A stretch of DNA of 64,000 nt, from contig JALBUN010000001.1 of assembly GCA_025174535.1 (NCBI GenBank), positions 2,604,001 through 2,668,000 on the forward strand. Reading direction: 5' to 3'. The notes beneath the pieces were generated by a model. That model saw only the letters and a program-made list of their open reading frames with translations. It did no database searches and was not told where the DNA came from. The DNA comes from Cantharellus purpuraceus (Eukaryota > Basidiomycota > Agaricomycetes > Cantharellales > Hydnaceae). Position 1 is the first letter of the stretch; each line of letters opens with the position of its first letter. A program made the translations under genes and the position numbers. Shown in pieces: positions 12,595-23,030 of the stretch.

Positions 12595-12905
12595 ATGCAA
12601 TTCCTCCGCGCAGCATCTCTCCCTGTCTTCCTCAGCCTCGCTGCTCTCTTCACACTCGTGCCCCAGGTTGCGTTCGCGCAGGATACTCCATCCTGCTGCA
12701 ATGCCGTTCGTGAGTGGTGCTTCTCTGGCATTCATTTATTGCCAAGATTGATTCCCTCACCGTTATTTCAGTCCCAGCATGCCCCACACCTCCTTTGAGG
12801 TTCGGACTTGGACCTGAGTGCTGCCCAGGTGATGGTAAGTGACTTGAGTATTAGTTGGCTTAAAATGAGTCTAACATACCCGTTCCCTCAGCCGTCAGGT
12901 GCTGA
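12595..12905 (+). CDS. small secreted cysteine-rich protein
   Basis: Predicted 63-aa precursor from exons 12595-12709, 12772-12834 and 12892-12905 (GTGAGT and GTAAGT donors, CAG acceptors). The first 28 residues form a textbook signal peptide (MQFLRAASLPVFLSLAALF, ending near VAFA). The mature part of about 35 residues has six Cys arranged as two CC-x6-C modules separated by 12 residues (CCNAVLPAC and CCPGDAVRC). This is not the eight-Cys hydrophobin pattern. An extracellular disulfide-bonded peptide (effector-like, antimicrobial or cell-wall associated) is an inference from size, signal and Cys only. No homologue is recognised. The nearest coding neighbours are over 1.7 kb away. Confidence 0.68.
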
Positions 12906-13832
12906 ACACGCTCCACCGATGCATCGTAGTCCGATAAATATTATGAGTTAATCAAGATACTGTCGTCGCCTTCATTATAGATATTGGTTTTACACACCCA
13001 TTTATTGTAATGAAAACCCAGTAGATGTCTATGTCAAATATTTCTGTTGGATGCTAGTTGCTAGTATTGGTTTTCCCTTTGAGATATCCTTAGCGTCCTT
13101 TATTTTCAGAGAAAATAGCGTTCCTCCCGCACACTCAGAATACAGCCTGTCGGAAGGTAGGTGATAGTCATAATATTAACAAACGCACAACCATACATAA
13201 ATACTCTTGCGTGCTTTCTACTTCGCATACCCCTGTACATATAAGTCTTCGTTACGTTCTTTTCACAAGTTGTTTGTAATGTAATGCTAACTACAACGTA
13301 CATTGATGAACGATACAAGATAAAGCTGGGAATTTGGTCACGAGTGACTTAGTGCAGAAAGCCTTTGACTTCACAAATGTAGGTGCTTCTTCTCATAAAT
13401 CTACGCTGTTGGATTTTAAATTAGTAGATGCATGGGACGTGAGCTAATTAGGATACATGGAAGTGTCCAATTTCGGCTCTACAATGCGTGAACGCGAACT
13501 GTCACGCAAGTAGTCACAATCCGTCGCGTGACGCGTGATGCATGATGACTCGCGTCGTGCCTACAAACATCGATATCAGGCTCATCAAACCGCAAAGATG
13601 GATTCTGAGGTAATGTTCATACATTTCTGCTCATGTATATTATCACAGTTTGTTCAAACTTCAAAAGCAAAGGACCAAGAGAGTATATGCACTTCTCTCT
13701 AAGTGCTGCTATGAGATCACCTCACAGTCCTCACTATTTGCAGAGAACCTAGTGGCCTAGTGACCTGAACTGTGTATCAGTTAGACTAGTGTCAGAGTGT
13801 GGGTCAGTGTTACATCCTGTAACACCAAGTCC
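12906..13832. other. intergenic region, nothing recognised
   Basis: AT-rich sequence between the small secreted protein gene and the retroelement remnants. No open frame with codon-like character, no tRNA-like fold and no clear repeat seen. Confidence 0.4.
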
Positions 13833-13925
13833 TGTTTTGGAACCTGCAAAATTATGGTGTTAGGGCAAACTCTAAATCACCACAATTCCATGAATGAACA
13901 GCTGACAAGAATATCAAACCCTGCT
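13833..13925 (-). repeat. LTR 3'-end fragment (third copy)
   Basis: About 93 bp nearly identical to the terminal part of the LTRs at 15088 and, in reverse complement, at 17634-17726. It begins TGTTTTGGAACC, the reverse complement of an LTR end GGTTCCAAAACA, so it lies in minus orientation. It abuts the left end of the pol remnant. Confidence 0.75.
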
Positions 13926-15087
13926 GGCACTCCGATTATTTGATGGCACTACTAATGCTGTTATTTCACGAGCTATAGATCTGTCTATCTGTTTTTCTGT
14001 CAGATAAATCCAGAACCTTACATTCTATGTTACTCTGCTTGACTCCAGCTGCTCTGTGGTTCTCGAACATAATTGGCTCACCCACTACAATCCGTTGATT
14101 GACTGGGCATTGGGCCATATCACATTCCATTCCCCAGTACAGGCTGTGTCATTCCCGATGTCACCAGCAACTTTAGGTGCAAAATTATCTTCTGCCTCCA
14201 CTGACTCTGCTCCGATAGATACTCTGCCTACCCCTCCATCTATTTCAATGGTGGATGCTATGGTCTTCACCAGACTAAGCAAACTGGATGGCTCTCACAT
14301 GTTCCAGGTTCACCTCTCTGATCCAATGCTCCTCGCCATCCGTTCCGTCTGATCAACTCCACTGGACCTATCTATGGTTCCTAAGGAGTATCATGAGTTC
14401 ACTGACGTGTTCAGCAAGTCTAAAGCTGACTCCCTAGCGGAACACCAACCACATGATCTCAAGATTGAGTTGAATGACAACTCCACCCCTCCACTTGGCC
14501 CTATCTACTTGCTATCCCAAAAAGAGCTACTGGCTCTCTGAACATTCATAGATGAGAACTTGGCCACAGGCTTCATCCACCCATCCCTATCCCCCCATGG
14601 AGCTCTGGTCCTATTTGTCTGCAAAAAGGATGGATCACTCCGTCTATGCATTAACTTCTGTGGACTTAACAAGATCACCAAGAAAGACTGATACCCAATA
14701 CCCTGCACCACGGACCTACTCGAGAGTCCTCAAAAGGCTAAGATCTATTTGAAAATAGATCTCTGACGTGCCTACCATCTAGTCCACATCTGAGAAGGCG
14801 ATGAGTGGAAAACACTTTCCACACTCGATATGGATCTTTCAAATGGTGTGTCATGCCCTTCAGACTAACCAATGCTCCAGCCGCTTTCCAGAGGTTCATG
14901 AATGATACCTTCGCTGACCTCCTTGATGTGACTGTCCTTGTTTACTTAGATGACATTTTGGTATATTTGGATAACAAAGAAGAGCATTGGACACATGTCC
15001 AAGAGGTACTCCAATGTCTCCAAAAACATGGCCTCTTCACCCGCACCGACAAATGCAAATTCCACTCTGACTCAGTTGAGTATCTAG
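13926..15087 (+). mobile_element. Ty3/gypsy retrotransposon pol remnant (protease to reverse transcriptase)
   Basis: Translation in shifting frames gives the retropepsin C-terminal region (ALRLFDGTTNAV, DSSCSVVLEHNWLTHYNPLI), a linker, then reverse transcriptase segments ([39 protein letters not shown], and the catalytic YLDDILVYLDN at about 14944-14976). Several in-frame stops and frame breaks (e.g. near 13998-14013, 14350, 14539, 14690) show it is dead. Gag, RNase H and integrase are missing. The right end stops abruptly inside RT (after HSDSVEYL) where the inverted LTR begins. It is a relic of a Ty3/gypsy element of the kind common in Agaricomycetes. Confidence 0.9.
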
Positions 15088-16150
15088 TGTTTTGGAACCC
15101 GCAAAATTATGGTGTTAGGGCAAACTCTAAATCACCACAATTCCGTGAATGAACAGCTGAGAAGAATATCAAACCCTGCTGCAGCACAACTCCAGAAACA
15201 ATTTAATGTTTGTACTTTGGTTACAATCCTTTGTATTGGTCAATGCAGACTATACGCAGAAAAGTAATACGTTTCTTAGCAGCAAGAAATGAATAAGACT
15301 TCCAGAGTCTAGAGTTCACGGACGCTTAGGGGTCCAGATATTCCAAAAAGAGGGGAATGCACTTAGAGGCTAAAGGAAGTAGGTGGATGAATCCAACCGT
15401 CCAACCAGTGGCACTCAGAAGCGGGTAACAGCAATGTGTGAAGTAGTCTAGCAACTGCTTCACACGAGTTCAAGCTTCTAATGCTCTGCAAAGGCAGTAC
15501 ACACTAGTAACTTAAACAAGAGCACTAATGGCAGGACTATTGACAGACAATCTCACCCTGTAGATTCGTAGTCACGTGAGGCAGATACTACACTCATGCC
15601 CAAAGCAGGAATATCACTACTTCGAGTGCAATCAAGTACAGTTACACAACTGTAAAAGATCCTTGAACTGGTAATCAACAGTTACTGAGATAGAGGATGA
15701 CACTGTATGTCACTCTAGTCACACTGGTGTGCAGAAGATGGGTAGAATATGATGATATGTTATTCTTTCAGAGGCAGAATGGCCTCCTTATATATTGTAT
15801 TTACAGGGGCTGACTAATGCTTCTGGAATATTCTACCTATTAATAGATGGAAACTACTGGAAGGTTGTGGAAGGTGGAAGAAAGGGGTAGAATATTCCAA
15901 GCCAATCACAGGATCTGATCACAGTACTAACACTGATCAGGAGCTGAATAATGGTTCTGGAAAGTTCTATCTAATAATAGAAGGAAACAGCTAGAATGTT
16001 ATGGAAAGGGGTAGAATATTCCAAGGCAATCACCTGATTTGATCACCCATCAGCTGATCTGATCCCTGAGCTAGGCACTGATCAGGCAAAAAGAAGGGTG
16101 TCCACCCTGTTTTCTGCACTGGTTTGCACAGCCATAGATAGCCACATGTC
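15088..16150 (-). repeat. LTR in minus orientation, 5'-truncated
   Basis: Reverse complement of the LTR at 16274-17726 over at least 750 bp (compare 15088-15850 with 16957-17726), including the TATA region (reverse complement of TACAATATATAAGG near 15790). The homology decays to the right. Between about 15825 and 16050 an imperfect repeat of roughly 105 bp occurs twice (a TTCTGGAA..TTCTA..TAATAGA unit followed by GGGGTAGAATATTCCAA). The TGTATGGGAAC terminus is not found, so the right end is truncated; the boundary is approximate. Confidence 0.75.
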
Positions 16151-16261
16151 ATGTGATGATCTCCACGGAAAATAGTGCCCTGAGAGGCTGTGGTTGTTAA
16201 GTTACAGAATATTTATTGATCAGAGACATCTGAGCTTGAATTCAGGCCAAATGCCTGGTCC

Positions 16262-16273
16262 AAAAGGGGAGAG
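16262..16273 (+). other. polypurine tract of the LTR element
   Basis: AAAAGGGGAGAG directly precedes the TGTATGGGAAC terminus of the plus-oriented LTR, as expected for the plus-strand priming site next to a 3' LTR. This implies that the body of the element originally lay to the left, in the same orientation as the pol remnant. Confidence 0.7.
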
Positions 16274-17726
16274 TGTATGGGAACTGGTTTTCCCTTAAAA
16301 AGATCTTGTTTAAAGTCCCAAAACTGTACAATTCCGCTTGATGGCCTTAAAATATCAGCATATATCTGCTGCTTTCTCTTGATTCAGGGCCATTCAAATA
16401 TTCTCTATTTTTTCATATTTTTTCGGGAATTTTCCATGCAGAAATGAGTCTACAAACTTATTGTTCTGCTGGGCGAAGTTTTGGGACCCACATGGACCCA
16501 CAAACCTTCGCAGATGTCACCAGCCTCAAAGTCAGCCGGAGTCACCCGGACAACTGACTCATTTTCAATCACATGACTCATTTCAATCTCCGACTCAATC
16601 TGGTCACCACTGCCAGTAAATCCTCAATATCTTCGCAACCACTGCACCTCCTGACTCCATTTTCAGTGGAGAGTTCAATAGAAGCCATGCCTACCCATAG
16701 CTGTGCTAATCAGCCTGGGAAACGAAGTATTGACCAAGTTATTTGAGTAATGGTGACTCATGCAATGACTCCTGCCATGACTCATGCTATGACTCCTTCC
16801 ATGACTCATGCTATGACTCCTGTGATTACTCATACTATGACTCCTGCTCTGAGTCACACTATGACTCCATCCATGACTCATGCCCTGAGTCAGAGCAAAT
16901 CCAAGCAGCTCATTGGCTAGGAAACTTCCACCCCCTTCTCACATATTCCACTAGCTTCCAGTAGTTTCCATCTATTAATAGGTAGAAGTTTCCAGTAGTA
17001 TTAGTCAGCTCCTGTAAATACAATATAAAAGGAGCCCATTCTGCCTCTGAAAAAAATAACCATTTCTACCCCATCATTTGCACATCAGTGTGACTAGAGT
17101 GACATACAGTGTCATCCTCTATATCTCAGTAACTGTTGATTGTCCAGTTCAAGGGTCGCTTACAGTTGTGTAACTGTATTCGATTGCACTCGAAGTAGTG
17201 ATTGTCCTGCTTTGGGCGTGAGTGTAGTATCTACCTCGCATGACTACGAATCTACAGGGTGAGATTGTCTGTCAATAGTCCTGCCATTAGTGCTCTTGTT
17301 TAAGTTACTAGTGTGTACTGCCTTTGCAGAGCATTAGAAGCTTGAACTCGTGTGAAGCAGTTGCTAGACTACTTCACACATTGCTGTTACCCGCTTCAGA
17401 GTGTCACTGGTTGGACGGTTGGATTCATCCACCTACTTCCTCTAGCCTCTAAGTGCATTCCCCTCTTTTTGGAATATCTGGACCCCTAAGCGTCCGTGAA
17501 CTCTAGACTCTGGAAGTCTTATTCATTCCCTACTGCTAAGAAACGTATTACCTTCCTGCGTATCGTCTGCATTGACCATTACAACGGATTGTAACCAAAG
17601 TACAAACGTTAAATCGTTTCTGGAGTTGTGCTGCAGCAGGGTTTGATATTCTTCTCAGCTGTTCATTCATGGAATTGTGGTGATTTAGAGTTTGCCCTAA
17701 CACCATAATTTTGCGGGTTCCAAAAC
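16274..17726 (+). repeat. LTR in plus orientation, apparently complete (about 1.45 kb)
   Basis: Begins TGTATGGGAAC after the polypurine tract and ends GGTTCCAAAACA. Start and reversed end form an imperfect inverted repeat (TGTATGGGAAC against TGTTTTGGAAC), the usual TG..CA LTR layout. A TATA element (CAATATAAAA at 17021-17030) marks the U3/R promoter. The last ~770 bp pair with 15088-15850 as an inverted repeat around a centre of about 1.1 kb. The sequence after 17726 does not match a standard primer binding site, so this is a 3' or solo LTR. Confidence 0.78.
16553..16895 (+). promoter_or_regulatory. array of TGACTCA-type (AP-1/Gcn4) sites in LTR U3
   Basis: The U3 carries about six TGACTCA sites, two TGAGTCA (same palindrome) and about six TGACTCC variants. 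Most lie in a compact run at 16750-16895 built from a roughly 10-bp unit of the form ATGACTCxTG. TGACTCA is the consensus of Gcn4/Cpc1 and AP-1-like bZIP factors. Binding is inferred; the repeats are seen directly. Confidence 0.6.
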
Positions 17727-18237
17727 AGATTTGGACAAGTAACCCTAAATTCAAGAGATACACTGCTTTGGCAGCTCCTTTGACCAGCTACTTGGCATTG
17801 TCTAGCTATGTTTGCATGCTATGCTTGCCTTCTAAATTATCATACAGGTGAATTATGCATTTCAACGAGAAAAGAGCTTTTATATCGGGCAGTTATATGG
17901 ATCCAGAAGCAGGCTATGATAAGCCATACTTGCCCCTTCACGCGTCAATATTTCAATGACAGGAAGCTGTACTTATGCGGGTTTTCTTTCATTATCAAGT
18001 GCTTTCAGGAGACCGGGTCCACAAGCACACCAACGTAATGGCATCACAGTCATGAGCAGCCACACGCAGGAAACGACAACGTGCGTGAACAAGCCACGAA
18101 CACACGTGTGAAAGAGATATCTATTCAGATTCTGGATATCTAGTTAGGATTTAGGTTCTATATATGCAACGAATCTATACTGATTAGTAACTCCATATGA
18201 ATGCAGGGGATAAATAAAAGTATGCGGAAAAATTGCG
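17727..18237. other. spacer between LTR and carrier gene
   Basis: About 0.5 kb downstream of the carrier gene and next to the LTR. Short open frames only; nothing recognised. Confidence 0.4.
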
Positions 18238-19748
18238 TCAAGATTTAGGGAATGTGACGTGCCATGCCTTTTTCAATTGCTGACGAGGGTCTCAAAAGTT
18301 AGCAAGAAGTAGGCACCTGGTATAACGTGGGATGCACCCACCTCTAGGAACACGAAAAGAAGTACGGTGTTAGGTGCGAGACGGATGAAGGCAGGTGTCC
18401 AGCCTTTGAATATAAACATGGGACCCTCTTCACGTAGGGACTTTGTGAGAACCCCAAGCATGCTGGATGAGCCCGTCTGAATGCGTATGTTTATTTTCGT
18501 CAGTAATGGCGGAAACGTGGCAAAGGATGCGAGGCATACGGATGACATTATGCGCGACTTGATCACGTCTGCTGGTGAACATATTGCTTGCAATGGTTTA
18601 TACATCAGCAGCGGAAAACATGACAAGTAGATGGAAACACACTCGTCGCAATGGTTCCCGCAAGGCTGCTAGAGATAGTGTGGAGGAGAAGATTGTCGTG
18701 TAGTTGAACGCCGGTCATGGGCAGGCGGTGGGTTAATAGATACGTTTTGAAATAATCATAACTGAAAGCATGGAACTTAGATCGTCGGATAAATACCGAG
18801 TGATCAGGGCTTACGATGCGAGTTGGGAGGTCTGATACAAGATATATCATCAAGATCTAAGACGTTCAAAAGAAGGATCACTCACATTCATTAAAACTGC
18901 TCGTGTCTTGCCATAGGTGGTGAGTTAGACATACATTCGATTCGTAATGGTTCATGATAATCACCGTATTAGGTGCCAAACCCCTTGTCAAGCCTGATAC
19001 GCCTTCTTCTCGAACTAGTCTCACGAGGCCGTTAAGTACATTGACATATCTATGGCGTGTTTCTGGTGGCTTAAGGGGATCTGTTGTCATCCTGACAAGT
19101 AAAATATCTCAAAAAGCATGCTTGAGCAAGGGTGATGACATGCCCATTGTGATCAAAGACTTACCAGCAGGATTTCCTGCAATGCCGCCCAACCCACCAG
19201 CTAGACCGGCGGCAATGAGAAGCTGGCCAGTGCTTGCTTGTTTGCCTGCAAGAACAAAGGAAAAGGTAAGGGTCGGTGCCAATTATGAAGTAGGTTGCTC
19301 TACCTTTCGAAACCCAGGTCTTGAGACCTTCGTAAGAGCCCAATCGTACGAGGCTATACGTCATCTGTCTCAAGACTGAGGCAGACAAGCCTGTGTACAG
19401 GCTTTTTACACCTGTGAGAGCAACGGTATCACGCAGCACCTTCAGGGTGGAAGGTCCAGCACCGTTAGATGCTAGAGTCTGCATGCGAAGTTTGGTGAGG
19501 TCCAGAGGATGTGTGACGCATGCTGCCACTAAGAATGATCAGCGATCGGCATCAGCAAATAATAAATATAATTCGTCTCACTTGAACCAGCAACCCCTGG
19601 CAAAATCATGCAACGATCGTTGTGGTGATAGCCGGAATAGAGACAGGTACACGCACCTCCTAACCTGCTCGAAAGACGTGATCAGGCACATCGGAGACTG
19701 GAGGGAAGAGACTGGAGCGCACCAGAATGGAGTGTTCGCTGAGGTCAT
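18238..19748 (-). CDS. DIC1: mitochondrial dicarboxylate-type carrier with four microexons
   Basis: Inner-membrane solute carrier (SLC25), probably exchanging malate or succinate for phosphate. The three signature repeats are present: THPLDLTK, GNPADILLVRM and CSPADVIKSR, with TSQLASYDYFK before helix 4. Twelve exons in gene order: 19748-19723, 19664-19657, 19596-19582, 19528-19304, 19245-19165, 19107-18965, 18906-18886, 18831-18815, 18761-18643, 18586-18540, 18476-18342, 18279-18238; 292 aa, the family length. Exons of 8, 15, 21 and 17 nt are needed: the 8-nt GTTAGGAG and the 15-nt exon together create PFWLGGVAGSMAACVTH, the conserved first-helix start. All introns are GT..AG. The fold and complete frame argue that the gene is functional. 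Choice of DIC over related oxoglutarate carriers rests on motif memory, so the substrate is less sure than the family. Confidence 0.88.
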
Positions 19749-20024
19749 TGCGAGGAACTCGTTCTCTACACAAGCGGAAGGTTTAAGAAAATACTTGACC
19801 GGCGCCTACTGTACAGCCGGCGAAGCGATGAATTCATCGGCCAGGCCGTTGTAGCCTTTTTCATAACTCTGCAGCTGTTCCGTCGGGCACATCGACGATG
19901 GTCAGATCAATGTCTGAGGAGTAGAGCGAAAAGGAGCAACAAGAAAGGAGTTTTACAGGTCATCAGCTGTTTTGCCGCGTCTGCTTCGAATTCGGACATC
20001 CAAGTCTTGGGATCATCGCCAACT
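19749..20024. promoter_or_regulatory. divergent promoter region between carrier and BTB gene
   Basis: 276 bp separate the two start codons. It also contains two short minus-strand open frames (ATG at 19999, 30 codons; ATG near 19895, about 28 codons ending near 19811) whose residues look protein-like but which I could not join by canonical splicing. Confidence 0.45.
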
Positions 20025-22629
20025 ATGAACTCGCCTGGCCACACGCCAACTGAAATACAGTCTCATCTGTATCTCAGCTTTCTGCGTGGCTATACTTCGG
20101 ATGTCGCTTTACACATCAAGGGCGCAAGTTGGGAGGCTGTCTACCAGCTGCATCGTGTGGTTCTCATCCAGGCTGTGAGTAGCATTCGTTCACCTGCAGC
20201 AGGATTTCCCATGAATTGGCAGAAAAAAGGGTTTCTTCCGTTCCCTGTTTACGACGGGATTCCTAGAGTCGCAGCGTCCCGATACCCTGTCCGGTTCTCC
20301 CCCAGATCAAGTTAGCATTCGCTTTGACGATCTGAATATCACCCGATCAGGTTTGTGGAGCATCTCAAAAATTTAGCGAAGCTAACTCTCACTGTTCATA
20401 GCTTTCGAGTGCGTTCATTTTGTATCTGCGACTCGAATCTTGCTCATTTATGAATAGAGTCTGTATTGCACGACTTTATGGAGGAGGACCAGAGCTGTAC
20501 CTATCTCCATCTCTTATCCCGAGTGCAGCATTTCCCCTCACTCCCTCCTTCTATTCGGTCTCCTCCACTCAGGAATGTCCTCATGGTTACCACCCCGCTA
20601 CTCCTCGGTTTCTGTTGTCTCTTCTGGCAACATCTGTGTACCTTTCCATTCCCTCGATTACATCTCAGGCCTTTTCTTTAATACTGAGCTCCGTGGGTCC
20701 ACACACAGTCGTCCGCTATCTCAACTTTGCCACTGGTCTGGGAATTGGTGCACTCGAGGGTGATGATCCTCAGGCAGCCGTCGGCTTAGAAGATGTTGGT
20801 AAGGTAGTTCGATATAGGGATGGTTCGCAGTCGTCCATAACCGAGGACACCGAGCACGGAGACACTGATGGGTTGAATGTAACACGCAAGCTTAGCCTCC
20901 TAGATTTCGAAGACAGTGGTGACAAGGAAGATGGTTCCTCCGTCGAGGGCACATATTTAGAAGAAGCTGCTTTCAACTATGGCGGTATTGGAGATAAGGT
21001 TGGAGAGGCGTGTGCATGTTGGTTGATGAAATGGAGCGCAGATATCCTTCCCTTTGAAGAGGATGCAGAGAATCAGGTACCAACCGCCTCTGAGCATTCC
21101 TCGTTGCTTCCTCCAGGAGCAGGTCACCCCAGCAGCCATGTGGCAGTTCCTTCTGCACGTAATTCGCCTTCATCAAAGGTTATACCTCCAAAGCTATGGG
21201 CAAGAGGGGGCTTGTCTCCTGTTTGGGCGTGCGCTGTTATATCGTCAAACGATTTTTTCGTCAAAGACGAATGGGACAGATATGGGTTTGCTTTGAGAGT
21301 TATTAGACTTCGACATAGGGACGGTCAAGATCCTATTGAGGAGAAGGAGTGGGTTCGATTCTTCCAGCGGGGGATCCACTACTCGAACATGGTGCGTCTT
21401 CTTTTTGCGATTGTGGATCAACACTTAACGGATCTCAGTCCTTTGACGAACTGATCCGTATTTCGCAAGACATTTCGCCCGCTACTGGTCGTCCCTATGT
21501 GCCCACTGAGACCATTCACTCTGCGCACTGGATGCAGTCGCTCCTTAGACACCACATTGTCACTCAGTCTTCGGTTTCAGGCACGGGCACTCGCTCGTCT
21601 CCACAGAACAACGAAGAGCTTGGCATCACACTCAGCACCCTGAATATTCTTGCAAAGCTATCATCCGATAGAACGTCTGACGAGGAGCGGCCTACGGTAT
21701 ACTACCCCATTCCCGCGGACACGTCGGAACGCCTTGGGGATATCGACAGTGCATTTGCGACTGCAGCAGCATCCGCGGACCAACTCCTAGGAAACGCAGC
21801 TGATCTGTCTACTCAGGGTCATTCGACTCCCAAGCAAGCGAATTTTTTCGGCATCCTCTCCCCTCAACACTCTTCCTCGTCCTGCACCCAAGCGGATGCG
21901 ACAGGCAAAGTCCGATGGTCACAGTATCCTCCCTTCCGATTCGCCATCGAGTTTTGGGGAGTAGGTCAGCTGATGGAGAAATCCCGTATATATTCGCGCA
22001 CTATCTGGTATGCTGGATCGCTGTTCAATGTGTACGTGCAGGTCGTGCGTAAGAAGGGCGTCCAGCTTGGTGTGTATCTTCGCCGCCAGTCTTGCGTCGA
22101 TCCCATCCCGCGCGCATCAGCGCCACCCATCTCTGTATCGACACGCGCTGAGCGCCTCTTGAACTCTAGCCCCGTCCCCCGTACCCCTCCTGCCACTCCC
22201 CAGAATCCTCGATCACCGTCGCCTGCTCCTCGAGGGCACCTCTCAGCTGGGTCTTCAGGCTCAGTTTCCAGCATGACATTTGCCACCCCAGGATCTCCTT
22301 CTCCGCCAACCCCATCGCATCTCCAGCCATCGACTACATCGCTGGCAACCAACAATACGACTCCTGCGCCAACTGCGCCTGTGCAGCCGTATCGTGATCC
22401 TCGCCGCTCAATAATGGCATACTTTACCATCTCATGTGCCTCCGCAACGGGGTCATCATTGACCCGCTTCTCGAGCTCTCCGGACCATTTCTCCATTAGC
22501 CAGACCTGGGGTTGGAAGAGTAGTTCATTGCGGTTGGAGCAATACCCTGAACCGAACGGTGAACCTTTAGTAAGAGAACTTAATAGGAACGCAAGCTTGC
22601 GTGCCACAGTTGTCCTAGGATTAATCTGA
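20025..22629 (+). CDS. BTB/POZ domain protein
   Basis: About 800 aa with an N-terminal BTB/POZ fold, a protein interaction module often used as a cullin-3 adaptor. Exons: 20025-20174, 20230-20350, 20402-20408, 20458-21391, 21439-22629. BTB signatures: YTSDVALHI, YQLHRVVLIQAGFFRSLF, FESQ-like FLESQRPD and, across the 7-nt exon, ITRSAFEVCIARLYGGGPEL. That 7-nt exon (CTTTCGA) is required to bypass a stop at about 20454 and to rejoin the frame. The middle region is acidic and disordered; a Pro/Ser-rich segment precedes a C-terminal ordered block (YFTISCASATGSS..TWGWKSSSLRLEQY). It belongs to a conserved fungal BTB family without enzymatic domain. The gene is head to head with the carrier gene. 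Confidence 0.85.
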
Positions 22630-23030
22630 ACCCGCATCATAGGTTTCACGACTTTTGAGGAATATATTTACACGCTTTATGTCAGTTTTACTGTATTAAT
22701 TACAATAGTCCCCCCTCTACCATACATGTATCATGAGCTCATAGGTCTACTTCATACGTACCTTTATGACGACTATTTCTGATCTGGATAATGCACTCTA
22801 TGGCATGCATGGGGGGACAGAAAGCATCAGTAATCTTATACTGAGCATAGTCTTGTGATGTTTATGTGAGGCATACCAAAATGGCACGACATATATAAGG
22901 TGAATTCTATATTCCGAGCTGAAATGGTTCGGCGGTACAGATAAAGGCGCCAGGGTAATCGTCGGCAGCCTCTGGAGGCTCTCGCTTTGCGTCCACGGCG
23001 CGATCTTTCGATCAGTGGCAGGTCACCGAG

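Noticed and set aside
15825..16050. possible CRISPR-like or satellite repeat
   Set aside because: Only two imperfect copies of about 105 bp within the LTR; no regular spacers, and the organism is a eukaryote.
16675..16964. open frames of Ser/His/Met or Cys/Asp/Ser repeats
   Set aside because: Produced by the tandem ATGACTC DNA repeat in the LTR, not by a gene.
21966..22649. 227-codon open frame antisense to the BTB gene
   Set aside because: Shadow of the Pro/Ser-rich C-terminal coding exon; the plus-strand frame carries the conserved protein.
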